From positions 1-9,348 of the forward strand of contig CAIPQY010000021.1 of assembly GCA_903867275.1 (NCBI GenBank): a stretch of 9,348 nucleotides of DNA, in the 5' to 3' direction. Numbering within the stretch: the stretch's first letter is position 1; every line of letters begins with the position of its first letter. The notes under the pieces are model-generated. The model was not told the origin of the DNA. It saw nothing but the letters and a program-made list of their open reading frames with translations, and made no database searches. Both the position numbers and the translations under genes were made by a program. This document shows, piece by piece, positions 6,510 through 9,348 of the stretch. This DNA comes from an uncultured bacterium (GTDB lineage: Bacteria > Planctomycetota > Phycisphaerae > Phycisphaerales > SM1A02).

Positions 6510-6524
6510 GAATCCGCCTTCCCC

Positions 6525-6530
6525 TAGACT
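6525..6530 (+). promoter_or_regulatory. Possible -10 element of miaB
   Basis: TAGACT matches TATAAT at four of six positions and lies 13 bases before the miaB ATG, so transcription would begin within about 7 bases of the start codon. This fits the absence of any SD sequence and suggests a leaderless or near-leaderless mRNA. No acceptable -35 hexamer was found upstream, so confidence is low. Confidence 0.25.
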
Positions 6531-6543
6531 CGCCCCCTTCCCC

Positions 6544-8118
6544 ATGAGCGGCGTCCCTGTCTATCTCGAAACCTTCGGCTGCCAGATGAACGAGCTCGAC
6601 TCCGAGCTGGTGCGCGGGCAGCTCATGCGCCTGGGCTACGCCTTCGTAGATGACCCCGATCAGGCGCAGGTGGTGCTGTTCAACACCTGCAGCGTGCGCG
6701 AGCATGCCGAAAGCAAGGCCTACAGCCGCATCGGCATCGTGGGCAAGCGCAAGGCACAGGGCGAACAGGTGCTGCTCGGGGTGCTGGGCTGCATGGCCGA
6801 GCGCGACGGTCTGGACATGCTGCGCCGCTATCCGCAGGTGGATGTGCTGTGCGGCCCGGGCGAACTGGATCGCCTGCCCGCCCTGCTCGATGCCGCGCGA
6901 CGCAGCGAGGCCGCCAGTCAGGTGGAGCGCGTGGCGCTGGCGGGCAACCGCACGCGTCGAAGCGCGGTGCTGAGCGCGGTGCAGGATGATCTGGAGACGC
7001 TCGACCTGTCGCGCGCCTTCGATCCCGACGCCGAGGGCCGACGCAAGCACAGCGCGCAGGTGCGCATCACGCGCGGCTGCAACAAGTTCTGCACCTACTG
7101 CGTGGTGCCCTACACGCGCGGCGCCGAGGTGCACCGACCGCCCGATCACGTGATCGAGGAGTGCAAGCGCCTGGCCGATGCCGGCGCCATCGAGATCACG
7201 CTGCTTGGCCAGACGGTGAACCACTACCGCTACGAGCACGGCATGGCCGTCACCGTGGGCGGGCGCGAGGCGCCGCAGATCGGGCCGGGCCTTGCCGCAT
7301 TCCGCTCGGAGATTCCCGCTGGAAAGCGCGTCACCACCTTCGCGCGGCTGCTGCAGCGCATCCACGACGAGGTGCCCGCGATCCAGCGCCTGCGCTTCGT
7401 CACCAGCTATCCGCGCGACTTCGGTCGCGACATCCTGGAAGTGATGCGCGACTGCCCGCGCATCTGTCGCTACCTGCACGCGCCGGCGCAGAGCGGCAGC
7501 GACCGCATCCTTGGCCTGATGAACCGCGGCTACACGCGCGCCGAGTACGAGGCCTTCGTGCAGGGCGTGTTCGAGGTGCTGCCCGATGCCACGCTCGCGG
7601 GCGACATCATCGTGGGCTTCCCCGGCGAGACCGACGCCGACTTCGAGGCCACGTGCGATCTGGTGCGCACGCTGCCATTCAAGAACAACTTCATCTTCAA
7701 GTATTCGCCGCGACCAGGCACCATCGCCATCGATCGCTTCACGGACGATGTGCCCGATGAAGTGAAGCGCCTGCGCAACAACCAGTTGCTGGCGCTGCAA
7801 ACGCACACCAGCGAGCGCGTGCACGCGGCGTGGGTTGGCCGCACCGTGCCGGTGCTTGTTGAAGAGTGCTACGCACCAAGCACGGCGCCATCGCGCACTG
7901 CAGGTGGCGTGGAGCTTCGATGGGAATCACGCGAAGCCGCACCCGCACGCAAGGCGTTGCGCGGACGAACGCCAGGCGATCTGATCGTGGCGATGGATGC
8001 GCCTGCAGGCACCGCGCCCGAGTCGTTGATTGGCCACATCGTGCATGCGCACATCACGAATGCCTCGGCACTGCTGCTGCACGGCGCGTGCGTGCCCGAA
8101 GCCGTCGCAGCGCGCTGA
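6544..8118 (+). CDS. miaB: tRNA-2-methylthio-N6-dimethylallyladenosine synthase MiaB
   Basis: This radical-SAM methylthiotransferase adds a methylthio group to i6A37 of tRNAs reading UNN codons. The 524-residue protein shows the three family parts. The N-terminal UPF0004 domain has the auxiliary 4Fe-4S ligands C13, C49 and C83 (TFGCQMNELDSE, NTCSVREHAESK, GVLGCMAER). The radical-SAM domain has CNKFCTYC (C179, C183, C186) followed by VVPYTRG, and QSGSD (316-320). The C-terminal TRAM-like RNA-binding region is at about 431-512. LLGQTVNHY marks MiaB rather than RimO or MtaB. It is longer than the usual 440-475 residues, mainly through an insertion of about 28 residues at 232-263, between LLGQTVNHY and FARLL, plus loops in the TRAM region. 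The ATG at 6544 leads straight into the first strand and has no SD. A strong terminator follows the stop. Confidence 0.95.
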   Translation: MSGVPVYLETFGCQMNELDSELVRGQLMRLGYAFVDDPDQAQVVLFNTCSVREHAESKAYSRIGIVGKRKAQGEQVLLGVLGCMAERDGLDMLRRYPQVDVLCGPGELDRLPALLDAARRSEAASQVERVALAGNRTRRSAVLSAVQDDLETLDLSRAFDPDAEGRRKHSAQVRITRGCNKFCTYCVVPYTRGAEVHRPPDHVIEECKRLADAGAIEITLLGQTVNHYRYEHGMAVTVGGREAPQIGPGLAAFRSEIPAGKRVTTFARLLQRIHDEVPAIQRLRFVTSYPRDFGRDILEVMRDCPRICRYLHAPAQSGSDRILGLMNRGYTRAEYEAFVQGVFEVLPDATLAGDIIVGFPGETDADFEATCDLVRTLPFKNNFIFKYSPRPGTIAIDRFTDDVPDEVKRLRNNQLLALQTHTSERVHAAWVGRTVPVLVEECYAPSTAPSRTAGGVELRWESREAAPARKALRGRTPGDLIVAMDAPAGTAPESLIGHIVHAHITNASALLLHGACVPEAVAAR

Positions 8119-8132
8119 ATTGGAAGTCCTGT

Positions 8133-8168
8133 AAAAACGGCCATAGGGATGCCTGGATGCCGTTTTTT
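8133..8168 (+). terminator. Intrinsic terminator after miaB
   Basis: AAAAACGGC (8133-8141) and GCCGTTTTT (8159-8167) form a perfect 9-bp stem around a 17-base loop, ending in six T residues (8163-8168). It starts 15 bases after the miaB stop. CAT/ATG and AGG/CCT inside the loop could extend the stem with bulges. The A-run on the 5' arm would also give a T-run on the opposite strand, so it could work in both directions. Confidence 0.78.
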
Positions 8169-8190
8169 CGGAAACGGCGTGCGCTGCCGG

Positions 8191-8245
8191 TCATCGCAAC
8201 CCCATTTCGCCACTTTTTCGGCTTCATGCACTTTCATCGCAACCC
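8191..8245. repeat. Perfect 12-bp direct repeat upstream of the PEP-CTERM-type gene
   Basis: TCATCGCAACCC occurs at 8191-8202 and again, identically, at 8234-8245, 43 bp apart from start to start. That is close to four helical turns, so both copies face the same side of the DNA. They lie in the noncoding stretch between the miaB terminator and the secreted-protein gene, where an upstream control region is expected. This arrangement is typical of sites for a cooperatively binding activator or repressor, but no binding protein can be named. Confidence 0.55.
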
Positions 8246-8270
8246 GTAGAAGCGATCGTTCGGAAGTTCA

Positions 8271-8334
8271 CTCGACGAGGCTATGACCGGCTGGAAGAGT
8301 TTCCAGAAGGTCGAGAGGGAGAAACCGCCTCGTC
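8271..8334 (+). promoter_or_regulatory. Structured leader with nested and competing stems
   Basis: Three perfect pairings lie here. An outer stem is GACGAGGC (8274-8281) with GCCTCGTC (8327-8334), 8 bp. Inside it, CTGGAA-GAGT-TTCCAG (8291-8306) forms a hairpin, extendable by GACC (8285-8288) with GGTC (8309-8312). A competing stem, CTCGAC (8271-8276) with GTCGAG (8310-8315), shares bases 8274-8276 with the outer stem and 8310-8312 with the hairpin extension, so it cannot coexist with either. If this region is transcribed, it could form a two-state 5' UTR ahead of the gene starting at 8374. It matches no riboswitch class I know. Confidence 0.4.
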
Positions 8335-8351
8335 AACAACTAGATCCTCCT

Positions 8352-8373
8352 GAAGAGAGGGAAAGGGAAAGAG
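8352..8373 (+). promoter_or_regulatory. Purine-rich ribosome binding region of the PEP-CTERM-type gene
   Basis: Twenty-two consecutive purines end at the ATG at 8374. They include GAGAGGG at 8355-8361 and AAGGGAAA just before the start, which can serve as an extended SD or as an unstructured loading site. A CCTCCT (8346-8351) lies immediately upstream and could pair weakly with the purines. Few genes in the window have a comparable initiation region, which suggests efficient translation. Confidence 0.5.
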
Positions 8374-9348
8374 ATGAAGAACTATCTCGTCGCTGCTTCT
8401 GCTATCGGTATCGCCGCGTCCGCCTTCGCAACCGTGAGCTCCACGCTCGTGGCCGACACCTACATCGTGAAGGAAGGCTCGGGCGCAAGCGCCAAGTTCT
8501 ACTCCGTGCTCGACATCTACGCCAAGGGCAACAACGTGGGCGACCTCATCGGTGGCTCCGTGCTCGGCGCGGGTACCCATGGCGTGGTGTTTGCCACCAG
8601 CAGCGCCACCGGCGTCACCCGTGACGCTTCGGGCAAGGTCACCGCAGGCGCCGTCACCGGCGACATCTTCGTGCAGGGCGACGGCAGCGGCTGGCTCCCC
8701 ACCAACAACAGCGGTTCGGCCTGGGACAGCTTCATCGCCGTGGGTAACCGCGGTCAGGGCAATGCCGCCAAGGTGACCAACCGTGCATCCACTCTGAAGG
8801 ATCAGGGCGCAGCTGCCAACATGACTGGCGGCAGCGGCTTCAGCCAGATGAGCGTGGCCGGCTCCAGCTTCATCGACAGCGGCACCACTGGCGGCTGGTA
8901 CAGCGCGTTCGGTGGCAACGGCTACAGCACCGCAGGCGCATCGGAGAACCCCTTCGCTCGCGTCAACCTGTACAACGACAGCACGGCAGCCAACTACGCC
9001 GATCTGGTTCGCACTGGCTTGACCACCAGCAAGGGTGCGCTGCGAAACGGCGACACCACAGCGAGCGCGGCCTGGACGAACCGCATCGACCCAACCGTGA
9101 CGAATCTGATTGCGGGCACGATTGGCGTTGGTGGTACCACGCTCGACTTCCACTGGATGATCGGCCGCTTCGCGATCGATGTCACCGGCAAGAGCGCTGC
9201 CGAGGTCATCACCATGAACGCGCAGTTCAACATGGTGGGCAAGAACGGCACCGCAGCTGAAACCGGCACCACCTTCACCGGCGCCACCACGGCCGCCTAC
9301 AAGGTGAGCAACTTCTTCGCCTTCGCGGTGCCCGCACCTGGCGCAGCC
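8374..9348 (+). CDS. Secreted PEP-CTERM (VPAPGA-type) protein, 3' end outside window
   Basis: The frame is open from the ATG at 8374 to the last base: 325 residues, no stop. The N-terminus MKNYLVAASAIGIAASAFA is a typical signal peptide, with likely cleavage after A19 or A27 (LVA-D). The mature part is rich in Gly, Ala, Ser, Thr and Asn, apparently without cysteine. Blocks such as WDSFIAVGNRGQGN and MIGRFAIDVTGKSA resemble uncharacterised secreted proteins of Phycisphaerae, from memory. The last residues are VPAPGAA (319-325), the start of a VPAPGA-type PEP-CTERM signal. Such a signal should be followed by about 15-20 hydrophobic residues and an arginine-rich tail. Exosortase-type enzymes process these proteins for surface anchoring or release. 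The ATG is supported by the signal peptide and the purine-rich region before it. No enzymatic motif is visible; a structural surface or matrix role is a guess. It is isolated from miaB by a terminator. Confidence 0.85.
   Translation, partial: MKNYLVAASAIGIAASAFATVSSTLVADTYIVKEGSGASAKFYSVLDIYAKGNNVGDLIGGSVLGAGTHGVVFATSSATGVTRDASGKVTAGAVTGDIFVQGDGSGWLPTNNSGSAWDSFIAVGNRGQGNAAKVTNRASTLKDQGAAANMTGGSGFSQMSVAGSSFIDSGTTGGWYSAFGGNGYSTAGASENPFARVNLYNDSTAANYADLVRTGLTTSKGALRNGDTTASAAWTNRIDPTVTNLIAGTIGVGGTTLDFHWMIGRFAIDVTGKSAAEVITMNAQFNMVGKNGTAAETGTTFTGATTAAYKVSNFFAFAVPAPGAA

Noticed and set aside
5249..6547. Plus-strand open frame (about 432 codons) opposite ftsW
   Set aside because: Antisense shadow of a membrane-protein gene; the translation is highly polar, His/Gln-rich and has no domain.
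6424..7824. Minus-strand open frame (about 466 codons) opposite miaB
   Set aside because: Antisense to miaB, whose cysteine motifs are intact; it would also run over the ftsW start and its promoter region.
8120..8148. TTGGAA followed by CATAGG as a promoter for the PEP-CTERM-type gene
   Set aside because: The -10 part is poor and lies inside the miaB terminator hairpin; transcription from it would meet the terminator at once.
8223..8252. TTCATG and TAGAAG as a sigma-70 promoter
   Set aside because: Only about three of six positions match in each hexamer, so the promoter of this gene could not be assigned. No sigma-54 GG/GC pair at -24/-12 was found either.
8283..8624. Plus-strand open frame starting in the leader (MTGWKSFQKV...) as a leader peptide
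   Set aside because: It runs on into another frame of the real gene as an Arg-rich shadow, has no ribosome binding site, and its start falls within the paired leader region.
8281..9153. Minus-strand open frame opposite the PEP-CTERM-type gene
   Set aside because: The plus-strand frame has a signal peptide, a purine-rich initiation region and a sorting motif; the reverse frame has none of these.

Overview
The window is a high-GC, gene-dense bacterial chromosome segment. Several things point to the phylum Planctomycetota, most likely the class Phycisphaerae. The gene at the right edge encodes a secreted protein whose last visible residues are VPAPGAA, the start of the VPAPGA-type PEP-CTERM anchor common in that class. 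MiaB carries a long internal insertion, S18 is cysteine-free with an SRKR motif, and most starts lack a Shine-Dalgarno (SD) sequence. This placement is inference from protein style; no rRNA is present.

Left part (1-1787): the 3' end of a TPR-repeat protein gene (+) faces a stand-alone rpsR (-) across 8 bases. rpsR has a plausible sigma-70-like promoter and a 9-bp-arm palindrome in its leader. Divergent from it is a calcineurin-like metallophosphoesterase (+). Its 3' end overlaps the 3' end of the next, oppositely oriented gene by 46 bp.

Middle (1742-6457, all minus strand, read right to left): a tight five-gene run, ftsW (SEDS glycosyltransferase), murG (lipid II synthesis), a YgfZ/GcvT-like folate-binding Fe-S maintenance protein, a 69-residue single-pass membrane protein, and an HMG-CoA lyase. 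Spacings are 5 bp, about 48 bp, then two 4-base stop/start overlaps (GTGA, ATGA), so one transcript with translational coupling is likely. The first two genes belong to peptidoglycan synthesis and look like a detached fragment of the dcw cluster.

Right part (6458-9348): an 86-bp divergent intergenic region separates ftsW from miaB (+), which encodes a radical-SAM tRNA methylthiotransferase. In E. coli, full MiaB activity depends on YgfZ, so a shared control region for miaB and the ygfZ-containing run makes functional sense. miaB ends at a clear intrinsic terminator. A roughly 200-bp regulatory region follows, with a perfect 12-bp direct repeat, nested and mutually exclusive stems, and a 22-base purine tract. 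It leads into the secreted PEP-CTERM-type protein gene, which runs off the window.

No tRNA, rRNA, CRISPR array, insertion sequence or phage gene was seen. The core genes are ordinary. The more unusual material is the control region at 8169-8373, the coupled small membrane protein, and substitutions in conserved motifs of MurG and FtsW.
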